The notes beneath the pieces are model-generated. The model saw nothing but the letters and a program-made list of their open reading frames with translations, was not told the origin of the DNA and searched no databases. This document shows, in pieces, positions 1-6,090 of a stretch of 8,494 bases of DNA. How positions within the stretch are numbered: position 1 is the stretch's first letter; every line of letters starts with the position of its first letter. The translations under genes were made by a program, and so were the position numbers. Location of the stretch: NCBI GenBank assembly GCA_009780875.1, contig WQZE01000031.1, forward strand, positions 1 to 8,494, in the 5' to 3' direction. This DNA is from Bacillota bacterium. GTDB lineage: Bacteria; Bacillota; Clostridia; Christensenellales; Pumilibacteraceae.

Positions 1-104
1 CTTGCTTTGCTTGCTTTGCTTGCTTTGCTTGCTTTGCTTGCTTTGCTTGCTTTGCTTGCTTTGCTTGCTTTGCTTGCTTTGCTTGCTTTGCTTGCTTTGC
101 TTGC
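1..104. repeat. 9-bp tandem repeat, unit CTTGCTTTG
   Basis: Eleven perfect copies of CTTGCTTTG followed by a partial CTTGC. The array runs off the left edge, so the true copy number is unknown. It ends 16 bp beyond the fruA stop codon. The unit is three codons long and contains no stop in any frame on either strand, so long artificial reading frames (Leu/Ala/Cys-rich one way, Lys/Gln/Ser/Ala-rich the other) pass through it. No ribosome binding site or non-repeat coding sequence supports a gene here. It is best read as a minisatellite/VNTR downstream of fruA. Copies are identical, which suggests recent slippage expansion. Confidence 0.95.
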
Positions 105-120
105 AAGGTCTCTCTTGTTT

Positions 121-2070
121 TTACATACTCATTTCACTAGACACGACTTTGGGTTGTTTCTTTTTGAGCAACATAAGCATAAACATTCCCGCAACGCTCC
201 CCGCAGCCAGTGCCAACAAATACCAATACCAATTGCCCACTACGGCAAACACAAAGATACCACCGTGTGGCGCCTGCAAAGATGCTTTGAACAACATACT
301 CAAACCACCCGCTACACCGCTCCCAACCACAAGGCTTGGGATGACTCTCGCAGGGTCATTGGCAGCATAAGGTATCGCTCCCTCGGTGATAAAAGAAAGT
401 CCCATAATATAATTCACAGGTCCGCCTTTTCGTTCATTGGGAGTCCAACGACTCTTGAAAAAGGTGGTTGACAACGCAATCGCAATGGGAGGCACCATAC
501 CGCCAATCATAACCGCCGCCATCACTTGGTACGCCTCTGGGGTTTGTGACGCCAAGAGCCCTGTACCAAATACATACGCAGCCTTGTTGATGGGTCCACC
601 CATATCAACCGCCATCATAGCACCCAACAAAATACCCAAGCCCACAAGCCCTTTGGTACCAATCGCCGACAATCCTTTGTTGAGCCCCTCATTGATGACG
701 CCCATAATCGGATTGATAGCACTCATCACAACGCCAATCAAAATGAGCCCCACAAGTGGATAAATCAACACAGGCTTGATGCCTTCTAGTGATTTTGGCA
801 AAACTTTGTCCGCCGCTTTTCTCATATACAACAACAAATATCCCGCCAAGAATCCTGCCAGCAAGGCACCCAAAAAGCCGCCTCCTACCCAAGCAAAATC
901 GACGCTCTCGGGTCTAAAAGTCTGCCCATTGATGGCCAACGCACCACCCACAAAGCCCACCATAAGTCCAGGTCTATCCGCAATGCTGTACGCAATATAG
1001 CCTGCCAGCACGGGCAACATAAACCCAAACGCCGCACCACCAAGGGTTTTGAACCAACTTGCCACGGCATTGTAACTACCAAATCCGCCGTCTTGTGGAC
1101 TGCCCGCAATCGTATCAATCAAAAATGCAAGTGCAATACAAATACCGCCACCAATGACAAACGGCAACATATGGGACACACCACTCATCAAGTGCTTGTA
1201 CAGCGTCCTACCAAAACTCTCTTTGCTCTGACTTTTGGTCTCTTTTGTCTCGCTACCTTGGTGATGATATACAACGGCTTTGCCATCTATGCAATCTTGC
1301 AAGATGCTTTTTGCTTTGCGAATCCCATCACTGACCTTGACTTTGATGAGAGGCTTGCCCTCAAACCTAGCCATTTGCACCGTTGTATCGGCAGCAATAA
1401 TGATGGCATCCGCTTTTTGGATTTCCTCATCCGTCAAGACATTCTTTGCCCCACCGCTCCCGTTGGTCTCTGCTTTGAGATACACGCCCATCTCTTTGGC
1501 TGTGGACTCCAATTTCTCTGCCGCCATATAGGTGTGAGCAATGCCCGTAGGGCAAGCGGTCACCGCCAAGAAGTATTTTTGTGTGCCCTCTTTTTGCTCT
1601 ACGCTCTCTTGCTTGTTGTTTTCTTTGCTCTCAATCAACGAGAGCACTTGTGTAGCGGTTTCGCACCCGAGCAAACTTTTTTTGAAATCCTCATCCATCA
1701 ACATCCGCATAAGCCCAGAAAGCGTATCCAAATGAAAATCACCCGTGTCGGGAGCGGCAATCATAAAAAACAAGTTGCATGCTTGCTTGTCGGGTGCATC
1801 CGCCTCTATCCCCTCTTTTGCAATCACCAAAGCAAGTCCAGGCTTTTGGACACACTTGCTTTTTGCGTGGGGAATACAAATACCGTCACCCACACAAGTA
1901 TTGCCTTGCGCCTCTCTCTTGCCAATGTCTTCCAAAAATCCTGCATCATCTAAAATATTGCCCGCCTCTTTGTGCATAGATGCCAATTTGTCAAACACCT
2001 CTTTTTTGGTGAGGTCCTTGCAAAAGTCAATGCAACTGGATTGGAGGATTGTACTGATACTTTTGTCCAT
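121..2070 (-). CDS. fruA: PTS fructose transporter, EIIABC (fructose permease)
   Basis: A 649-residue fructose phosphotransferase permease that imports fructose across the membrane and releases fructose-1-phosphate. Domain order is EIIA (about 1-145), EIIB (about 166-265), a hydrophilic Lys/Glu/Ser linker (about 268-288), then the membrane EIIC domain (about 290-636). The EIIA phosphorylation site is His68 in GICIPHAKS. The EIIB phosphocysteine is Cys173 in TACPTGIAHT. EIIC carries the family segments GGPINKAAY (491-499), ITEGAIPYAANDP (561-573) and APHGGIF (600-606). Length and order match full FruA proteins, with nothing missing. The ATG at 2070 follows AAGGAGACAAT, a good ribosome binding site. 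It is the third gene of the regulator-fruK-fruA operon, 51 bp after fruK. No terminator is visible before the left edge; the 9-bp repeat array begins just beyond the stop. HPr and EI must be encoded elsewhere. Family assignment is very secure; fructose specificity rests on the FruK neighbour. Confidence 0.96.
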   Translation of the reverse strand: MDKSISTILQSSCIDFCKDLTKKEVFDKLASMHKEAGNILDDAGFLEDIGKREAQGNTCVGDGICIPHAKSKCVQKPGLALVIAKEGIEADAPDKQACNLFFMIAAPDTGDFHLDTLSGLMRMLMDEDFKKSLLGCETATQVLSLIESKENNKQESVEQKEGTQKYFLAVTACPTGIAHTYMAAEKLESTAKEMGVYLKAETNGSGGAKNVLTDEEIQKADAIIIAADTTVQMARFEGKPLIKVKVSDGIRKAKSILQDCIDGKAVVYHHQGSETKETKSQSKESFGRTLYKHLMSGVSHMLPFVIGGGICIALAFLIDTIAGSPQDGGFGSYNAVASWFKTLGGAAFGFMLPVLAGYIAYSIADRPGLMVGFVGGALAINGQTFRPESVDFAWVGGGFLGALLAGFLAGYLLLYMRKAADKVLPKSLEGIKPVLIYPLVGLILIGVVMSAINPIMGVINEGLNKGLSAIGTKGLVGLGILLGAMMAVDMGGPINKAAYVFGTGLLASQTPEAYQVMAAVMIGGMVPPIAIALSTTFFKSRWTPNERKGGPVNYIMGLSFITEGAIPYAANDPARVIPSLVVGSGVAGGLSMLFKASLQAPHGGIFVFAVVGNWYWYLLALAAGSVAGMFMLMLLKKKQPKVVSSEMSM

Positions 2071-2095
2071 ATTGTCTCCTTTTGTATTTTATCAC

Positions 2096-2115
2096 AACAC
2101 GCATTTTTTCGTGTT
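2096..2115 (-). other. small intercistronic hairpin between fruK and fruA
   Basis: AACACG (2096-2101) and CGTGTT (2110-2115) form a 6-bp perfect stem with an 8-nt A-rich loop in the mRNA. It sits between the fruK stop and the fruA ribosome binding site. There is no U-tract, so it is not a convincing terminator. It could modulate mRNA stability or fruA translation, but no function can be shown from sequence. Confidence 0.4.
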
Positions 2116-2121
2116 TATTGA

Positions 2122-3018
2122 TTACAACTGACCATAAATTTTGTCTATCTCTGCTTTGGTGGCAATGCCCTCACAAAAGGCGGTCGCACTCCCGCACGCA
2201 ATCGCTTGTTTGAGTGCCTCTTGCAAATCCTTGCCCCTTGCAACGCTCGCAACAAATCCCGCCACCATAGAGTCCCCTGCACCCACCGTACTCACCACTT
2301 TGCCCTTGATAGCCCCTCTCGTGTACACACCCTCTTGTGTCACCAAAATGGCACCATCGCCACCTCTGGACACCAACACATTTTGTGCACCCATTTGCAA
2401 TAGTTTGCGTGCATACTCCACAATGCCTTGCTCTGTATCAGGGATTTTTGCCCCAAAGATTTCGCACAGCTCTTCAAAATTGGGCTTTATCAAAAAAGGT
2501 TTGTGGGGCAAAGATTTTATCAAAAGGTCTCCCGTGGCATCCACCACAAATCGCACACCCTTGCTCTTCATTGTCTCCATCACTCTACCATAGACCCCTT
2601 TGTCCACACTGCTTGGCACACTCCCACAAAGACATACAAGGTCGCCCGAGACCGCCTTTTGGACTTTGGAAAGCAAGGCTTGTATGTCTTTTTCGCCAGC
2701 ATTCAACCCATCCGCATTGACGCCTAGTTCGCTGCGTTCGTCCATAATCTTGACATTGATACGAGTATCTCCCTCAACGCTCACAAAATCAGCCCGCAAG
2801 TCTCCCATCAATTTTTGATAGCCTTGTCCAATCAACCCACCCAGAAATCCAAGTGCAAGATTGTCTATCCCCATCACAGACAGCACCTTGGACACATTGA
2901 CACCTTTGCCCCCTGCGTGCATCGCCACTTTTTGGGCTCTCGCTACCGTATCCATCTCCACTTTGTCCACATACAAATAATAATCCAAGGCTGGATTCAA
3001 AGTCACTGTATAAATCAT
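2122..3018 (-). CDS. fruK: 1-phosphofructokinase (PfkB family)
   Basis: A 298-residue cytoplasmic kinase that phosphorylates fructose-1-phosphate, the product of FruA, to fructose-1,6-bisphosphate using ATP. The PfkB/ribokinase signatures are present. The N-terminal MIYTVTLNPALD leads into the GGKGVNVS glycine motif at 36-43, KPNFEE lies at 178-183, and the C-terminal VGAGDSMVAGF at 245-255 contains the catalytic base Asp249 and the anion-hole glycines. Length is normal for the family (about 300-310). The ATG at 3018 is preceded by GAGGAGGAGGAAAA, an unusually strong purine-rich ribosome binding site. It is the middle gene of the operon, 109 bp after the regulator and 51 bp before fruA. The order regulator-fruK-fruA is the classic Gram-positive arrangement and separates it from 6-phosphofructokinase or tagatose-6-phosphate kinase relatives. 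Confidence 0.95.
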   Translation of the reverse strand: MIYTVTLNPALDYYLYVDKVEMDTVARAQKVAMHAGGKGVNVSKVLSVMGIDNLALGFLGGLIGQGYQKLMGDLRADFVSVEGDTRINVKIMDERSELGVNADGLNAGEKDIQALLSKVQKAVSGDLVCLCGSVPSSVDKGVYGRVMETMKSKGVRFVVDATGDLLIKSLPHKPFLIKPNFEELCEIFGAKIPDTEQGIVEYARKLLQMGAQNVLVSRGGDGAILVTQEGVYTRGAIKGKVVSTVGAGDSMVAGFVASVARGKDLQEALKQAIACGSATAFCEGIATKAEIDKIYGQL

Positions 3019-3127
3019 TTTTCCTCCTCCTCACAAAACCAAAACCAAGATTGTCTTTGCTTTGTTTTTGTGCAGTGTTTTTCTTTTGTATTGTTTGTCT
3101 TTTTTGTACTATCTATCTTGGATTGAC
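3019..3127 (-). other. deoR-fruK intercistronic region, A-rich and unstructured
   Basis: The 109-bp gap between the regulator stop and fruK is, on the transcribed strand, strongly A-rich and C/T-poor. The very strong GAGGAGGAGG ribosome binding site lies at its end. A 7-bp inverted pair (CCAAGAT 3045-3051 / ATCTTGG 3115-3121) flanks it, but the loop is too long to be convincing. I see no internal terminator or promoter, so read-through from the regulator is expected. Confidence 0.5.
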
Positions 3128-3880
3128 TCATTCTGCCACAATGATTTCAAAATTATCCACAAATGCTTTGCCAGGTCTCTTGTCCGTAAAAATGCCTACG
3201 CTTCTTTTTCGCCCAAAACAAACGGGTGCCACCAATCCAAACTTGCTGCTATCCGCAAGCACAAAACTTTTTTGTGCCCTCTCAATGCACGCATCCTTGA
3301 TTTTGGCTTCCTCCACATCGGGCGTCGTCAGTCCGCCCTCCACATCCACGCCGTTGACACCCAAAAACGCTTTGGTAAAGTTGTACCTAGCAAGCACAGA
3401 TACCGCCTCAATCCCAATGATGGCCTCCGTTCTCGGCTTGATACTCCCGCCCAGAATGTGCACCTCACACCCCTTTGCAGACAGTTTTCCCGCACACACA
3501 ATGGAGTTGGTCACATAGACCGCCCCTTTGGCAAGCGTCAAGTCCGCCAAAATCTCGGTAGAACTCCCTGCATCCAAAAACACAAAATCGTCATTGCCAA
3601 TATACTGGACCGCCTTTTTTGCAATGGCACGCTTTTTCTCGCACTCCAACCCTCGCCTATATACAATGTTTTCCTCGTGCACTTTGGTGGTCGCTGTGGT
3701 TTTTGCAAGCATCACGCCCCCAAACACCTTGATGATGGCATTGGTCTCTTGCAAATAACCGATATCACGCCTAAGCGTAGTCTCCGATGTCCCCAAAAGT
3801 TCGCAAAGTTGTGTGGTCGTTGCGTTTTTGTGTGCTTTGAGATAACTCAAAATCATTTGATATCTTTCCTCAGCAAACAT
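3128..3880 (-). CDS. fruR: DeoR-family transcriptional repressor of the fructose operon
   Basis: A 250-residue DNA-binding repressor. The N-terminal winged HTH includes TTTQLCELLGTSETTLRRDI at about 21-40. It is followed by the DeoR C-terminal sugar-phosphate sensor domain, with DAGSSTEILADL, the TNS segment, LGGSIKPRTEAIIG, FLGVNGVD and the final KSFVLADSSKFG. I start at ATG 3880 (MFAEERYQMIL) because DeoR proteins normally begin this way, the length becomes typical, and a ribosome binding site (AGGAGA) lies just upstream. An in-frame ATG at 3988 would add 36 residues translated mostly from leader repeats and has no family counterpart. As first gene of the fru operon it probably autorepresses and is relieved by fructose-1-phosphate or fructose-1,6-bisphosphate. 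The ligand is inferred from relatives, not seen in the sequence. Confidence 0.92.
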   Translation of the reverse strand: MFAEERYQMILSYLKAHKNATTTQLCELLGTSETTLRRDIGYLQETNAIIKVFGGVMLAKTTATTKVHEENIVYRRGLECEKKRAIAKKAVQYIGNDDFVFLDAGSSTEILADLTLAKGAVYVTNSIVCAGKLSAKGCEVHILGGSIKPRTEAIIGIEAVSVLARYNFTKAFLGVNGVDVEGGLTTPDVEEAKIKDACIERAQKSFVLADSSKFGLVAPVCFGRKRSVGIFTDKRPGKAFVDNFEIIVAE

Positions 3881-3912
3881 ACGCTCTCCTACACGCTTTG
3901 GCACCTTGCCCG

Positions 3913-3952
3913 GTTCAACATCTTTGAACACCTGCACCAAGAGGTCTTGAAC
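3913..3952 (-). promoter_or_regulatory. candidate operator: TTGAAC palindrome plus extra half-site
   Basis: GTTCAA (3913-3918) and TTGAAC (3924-3929) form a perfect 6+5+6 palindrome. A further TTGAAC lies at 3947-3952, 23 bp (about two helical turns) beyond the second half-site. A smaller palindrome CAAGAGGTCTTG (3938-3949) lies between them. All are in the untranslated leader just upstream of the regulator's ribosome binding site, a plausible place for autoregulation by the DeoR protein. Binding is inferred only. Confidence 0.4.
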
Positions 3953-3990
3953 AACCACAAACCACAAACCACAAACCACAAACCACAAAC
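3953..3990. repeat. 7-bp tandem repeat, unit AACCACA
   Basis: Five perfect copies of AACCACA plus a partial copy (TGTGGTT on the transcribed strand), in the leader between the fru promoter and the regulator gene. The period does not match helical phasing (10-11 bp) or codons (3 bp). It could be a slippage-prone spacer or an array of protein or RNA contacts; nothing in the sequence decides. Confidence 0.9.
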
Positions 3991-3999
3991 ATTCTCACC

Positions 4000-4068
4000 C
4001 AAGCATTTAGAATTTTTAAAATATTTAAAATACAAAATTCTAAATATTTTAAACAATTTCAATGCTTG
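4000..4068. repeat. 69-bp imperfect palindrome in the fru leader
   Basis: Arms 4000-4027 and 4041-4068 match as inverted repeats at 24 of 28 positions around a 13-bp centre. The outer 8 bp (CAAGCATT/AATGCTTG) and inner 13 bp (TTTAAAATATTTA and its complement) are perfect. A second overlapping inverted pair, ATTTAGAATTTT (4005-4016) with AAAATTCTAAAT (4034-4045), offers an alternative 12-bp stem. It lies about 10-80 nt downstream of the predicted start of the fru transcript. It could be an operator, a leader hairpin or a small MITE-like insertion. Confidence 0.85.
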
Positions 4069-4084
4069 CAAATCAATCATACAC

Positions 4085-4113
4085 ATTGTACCATAAACCC
4101 CGGCCTTTGTCAA
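4085..4113 (-). promoter_or_regulatory. sigmaA-type promoter of the fru operon
   Basis: On the minus strand a perfect -35 TTGACA (4113-4108) and a -10 TACAAT (4090-4085) are separated by exactly 17 bp. The predicted transcription start is near 4078, giving a leader of about 200 nt before the DeoR gene. The -35 overlaps a CAAGCATT box (4111-4118), which is also found at both ends of the downstream palindrome, so repression at the -35 is plausible. Confidence 0.85.
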
Positions 4114-4145
4114 GCATTTTTGAGATTTATTTCCTTTTTTGTTAC

Positions 4146-4177
4146 TTTGTGCCAAATCTTGCCACCCTAGGCACAAA
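4146..4177. promoter_or_regulatory. inverted repeat between the divergent promoters
   Basis: TTTGTGCC (4146-4153) and GGCACAAA (4170-4177) form a perfect 8-bp inverted repeat with a 16-bp centre. A T-rich stretch follows on the plus strand. It lies between the fru promoter and the plus-strand promoter at 4222-4250, where no transcript needs a terminator, so an operator is more likely than a terminator. No known regulator consensus is recognised. Confidence 0.45.
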
Positions 4178-4221
4178 TTTGTCCTTTTTTCCATATTATG
4201 CACCACAATTTTAAAAATTAG

Positions 4222-4250
4222 TAGACTTTTTTGCCCATATATGATACAAT
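4222..4250 (+). promoter_or_regulatory. promoter of the IlvD-like gene
   Basis: TAGACT (4222-4227; 4 of 6 matches to the -35 consensus), a 17-bp spacer and TACAAT (4245-4250), which is also an extended -10 (TGATACAAT). Transcription should start near 4257, about 55 nt before the ATG at 4313. A perfect TATAAT at 4256-4261 has no matching -35 and is a weaker alternative. Confidence 0.65.
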
Positions 4251-4312
4251 AATACTATAATAAATACAAAAAATTGTCTCTCACAATCCCAAAAAGGTGT
4301 ATAAGGTGTATT

Positions 4313-5941
4313 ATGTCAAAAGAAATCCTCAACAACAAAGAACGAATCATCCAAAGAGCCTCCTTGCGTGCGTCAGGAATGGACTGCGGAGACATTGAAA
4401 AACCTATCATCGGCGTCCTGTTTTCGCAAGAGTGTGACAAGGATGCTTTGCAACGCTTGCAAGTGGGCATCTTTGAAGGCGGCGGCACCCCCACATTGAT
4501 GGGGCTGCCCACGGTGGATACCACACACGCTTTTTGTGCCAATGCCGAGCTGTACGGTATGCCGTACCGTGAACTTGTGGCGGACACCGTGGAGACGCTG
4601 ATGGCGACTTCCTCGTTGGATGGATTTGTGTTGGTGTCCAGGGAGCCAATGACTTTGGCGGGTATGTGCATTGGTGCCGTGCGTGTCAATATGCCCTGCA
4701 TTTTTTTGAACGGTGGCATACAAAACGCCCCCACAAGCCTTATGCAAGTCGCCCTAGACTACGCCAAAAACAAAGGCAACACCCTAGATATGGAGCAACT
4801 GGCACAAACCGAGCACTCCGCAAGCGTGGGCGACAATACGCTCGCCAACAACGCTTTGGGTGCCGTCTTGGAGGTCTTGGGTCTCGCTTTGCCGGGCGGT
4901 GGTTTGGCTACCAAAAATACACCCGCACACGGCTCCATCGCTCGCAAAACGGGACAAACACTCATTGACCTTGTCAAAAACGATATCCGCCCCAAAATGC
5001 TTTTGACCAAAGCAAGTCTCTCCAATGCGTTTGCCTTTTTGTCCGCTCTCTCTTTGAGCACGGACTGCGTGACCCATTTGCTGGCTCTCTGCATTGAATC
5101 CGGTCTTGACAAAGTCTCTTTGGACTCACTCAAAAATTTGAGTGAAAAGACACCAACGCTTTTGCGTCCCTTTGACACAACACCACTCCTTGTGAGTGCT
5201 TTTGCAAAAAGTGGAGGGACAATGGCGGTCTTGCAAGAGTTGTCCCGTATCGGTGTCATTGATGGCTCCGCCTCCACCGTGATGGGTCCACTGCAAACCT
5301 GGTACGACCAAAGCAAACTAGGAGCCGATGGGGTCGTTTCCTCCTCTCAAAACCCGCTCCTCCCTTGTGGTGGACTGGATGTCCTCTACGGCAACTTGGC
5401 TACTGATGGTGCTTTGTACAACCGCAAAGAACATTTGCAAAAACCGGCACCCCAATCCTACAAAGCCAAAGTCTTTGATACCCTAGAATCCGCCACCAGT
5501 GCCTTGCTACTCGGCAAAATCACCGCAGGCGATGCTTTGGTTGTCCGCTACCAAGGTCCTTTGGGTGCGCCTGGAATGCGTAGTGTATCCACCCTACAAC
5601 ACTTGATGGTGGGACTTGGACTTTCCAAATCGGTGGCTCTTTTGACAGATGGGCGTGCCACACAAAACTACGATGGCTTGTGCATTTGTGCCATCTCGCC
5701 CGAGGCCGCCCTTGAAAACGCAACGCTTTGTGCCGTGCGTGATGGAGACAAAATCACCTTTGACTCCTGCAAATCCAAACTAGAACTTGATATTGTGGCA
5801 AAAGAACTCCACAACCGACTCAAAAAAACGGACAGCAAAGACTTGGTCACCACCGGATTTTTGGGCAAATACACCCTAGCCGTTCAACAAGCCCACAAAG
5901 GCGCCACCACCAAAATACAAGGCAGAAAATCCAAATGGTAG
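4313..5941 (+). CDS. IlvD/Edd dehydratase-family protein, probably catalytically inactive
   Basis: A 542-residue protein with the full-length fold of dihydroxy-acid / sugar-acid dehydratases. Conserved landmarks are RASLRASG (15-22), YRELVADTVET (85-95), LGLALPGGG (189-197), STDCVTHLLA (249-258), GGLDVLYGNLATDGA (353-367), YQGPLGAPGMRS (413-424), LTDGRATQNYDG (444-455) and ISPEAA (461-466). The start at ATG 4313 has AAGGTG upstream; a TTG at 4274 would add 13 unsupported residues. The residues that make the family enzymatic are not kept. By my alignment the Cys-Asp-Lys of the second cluster/Mg site reads Glu111-Pro112-Met113, the third cluster Cys reads Gly173, the Mg-ligand Glu of YEGP is Gln414, and the catalytic Ser of DGRFSG is Thr450. 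The first-Cys region is shortened, although a Cys41 exists nearby. Automated annotation would call it dihydroxy-acid dehydratase. I expect no Fe-S-dependent dehydration and regard the role as unknown. It is monocistronic, divergent from the fru operon, with its own promoter and terminator. Confidence 0.88.
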   Translation: MSKEILNNKERIIQRASLRASGMDCGDIEKPIIGVLFSQECDKDALQRLQVGIFEGGGTPTLMGLPTVDTTHAFCANAELYGMPYRELVADTVETLMATSSLDGFVLVSREPMTLAGMCIGAVRVNMPCIFLNGGIQNAPTSLMQVALDYAKNKGNTLDMEQLAQTEHSASVGDNTLANNALGAVLEVLGLALPGGGLATKNTPAHGSIARKTGQTLIDLVKNDIRPKMLLTKASLSNAFAFLSALSLSTDCVTHLLALCIESGLDKVSLDSLKNLSEKTPTLLRPFDTTPLLVSAFAKSGGTMAVLQELSRIGVIDGSASTVMGPLQTWYDQSKLGADGVVSSSQNPLLPCGGLDVLYGNLATDGALYNRKEHLQKPAPQSYKAKVFDTLESATSALLLGKITAGDALVVRYQGPLGAPGMRSVSTLQHLMVGLGLSKSVALLTDGRATQNYDGLCICAISPEAALENATLCAVRDGDKITFDSCKSKLELDIVAKELHNRLKKTDSKDLVTTGFLGKYTLAVQQAHKGATTKIQGRKSKW

Positions 5942-6029
5942 GCTTGCCACCAAAGCAACAAACCACCAACCATACACCAACCGTTGCCTGCACTCTATCA
6001 CAAGTACGCAACAAAGTTTGCACGATATC
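5942..6029. other. spacer after the IlvD-like gene
   Basis: Contains no gene. It is C/A-rich on the plus strand. Near its end is AAAGTTTGCAC (6013-6023), an extra copy of the left arm of the terminator that follows. Confidence 0.5.
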
Positions 6030-6070
6030 AAAAGTTTGCACCCACCAAAGCCTTAGGTGCAAACTTTTTT
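6030..6070 (+). terminator. Rho-independent terminator, possibly bidirectional
   Basis: AAAAGTTTGCACC (6030-6042) and GGTGCAAACTTTT (6056-6068) form a perfect 13-bp stem with a 13-nt loop, followed by a run of six T (6065-6070). It ends the IlvD-like transcript. Read on the minus strand the same hairpin ends in four U and may also stop the convergent transcript of the 6091-6714 gene. An extra copy of the left arm at 6013-6023 could compete for the right arm. Confidence 0.85.
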
Positions 6071-6090
6071 ATGATTCACCAGCCTAAGCC

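Noticed and set aside
1..104. CRISPR array
   Set aside because: The 9-bp units are contiguous with no spacers; this is a simple tandem repeat.
7..471. Long plus-strand frames (122 and 154 residues) starting in the 9-bp repeat with Leu/Ala/Cys-rich N-termini
   Set aside because: They run antisense through the strongly supported fruA gene and owe their length to the stop-free repeat; there is no ribosome binding site.
1093..1953. Plus-strand 286-residue frame opposite fruA
   Set aside because: It is antisense to the EIIA/EIIB coding region, has no recognisable domain, and its composition mirrors the opposite strand.
3045..3121. CCAAGAT/ATCTTGG inverted pair flanking the deoR-fruK gap
   Set aside because: It is only 7 bp with a 63-base loop and no supporting context.
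3881..3988. N-terminal extension of the DeoR regulator to the ATG at 3988
   Set aside because: The extra 36 residues are translated from the 7-bp repeat and operator-like leader. DeoR proteins begin at MFAEER-type sequences and the AGGAGA site points to 3880.
3062..4096. Plus-strand 344-residue frame opposite the regulator
   Set aside because: It is a shadow of the DeoR gene and the repeats, with no ribosome binding site and no domain.
4274..4312. TTG start of the IlvD-like gene
   Set aside because: It adds 13 residues without family similarity. ATG 4313 has AAGGTG at suitable spacing, and TTG 4274 is too close to the promoter to have its own site.
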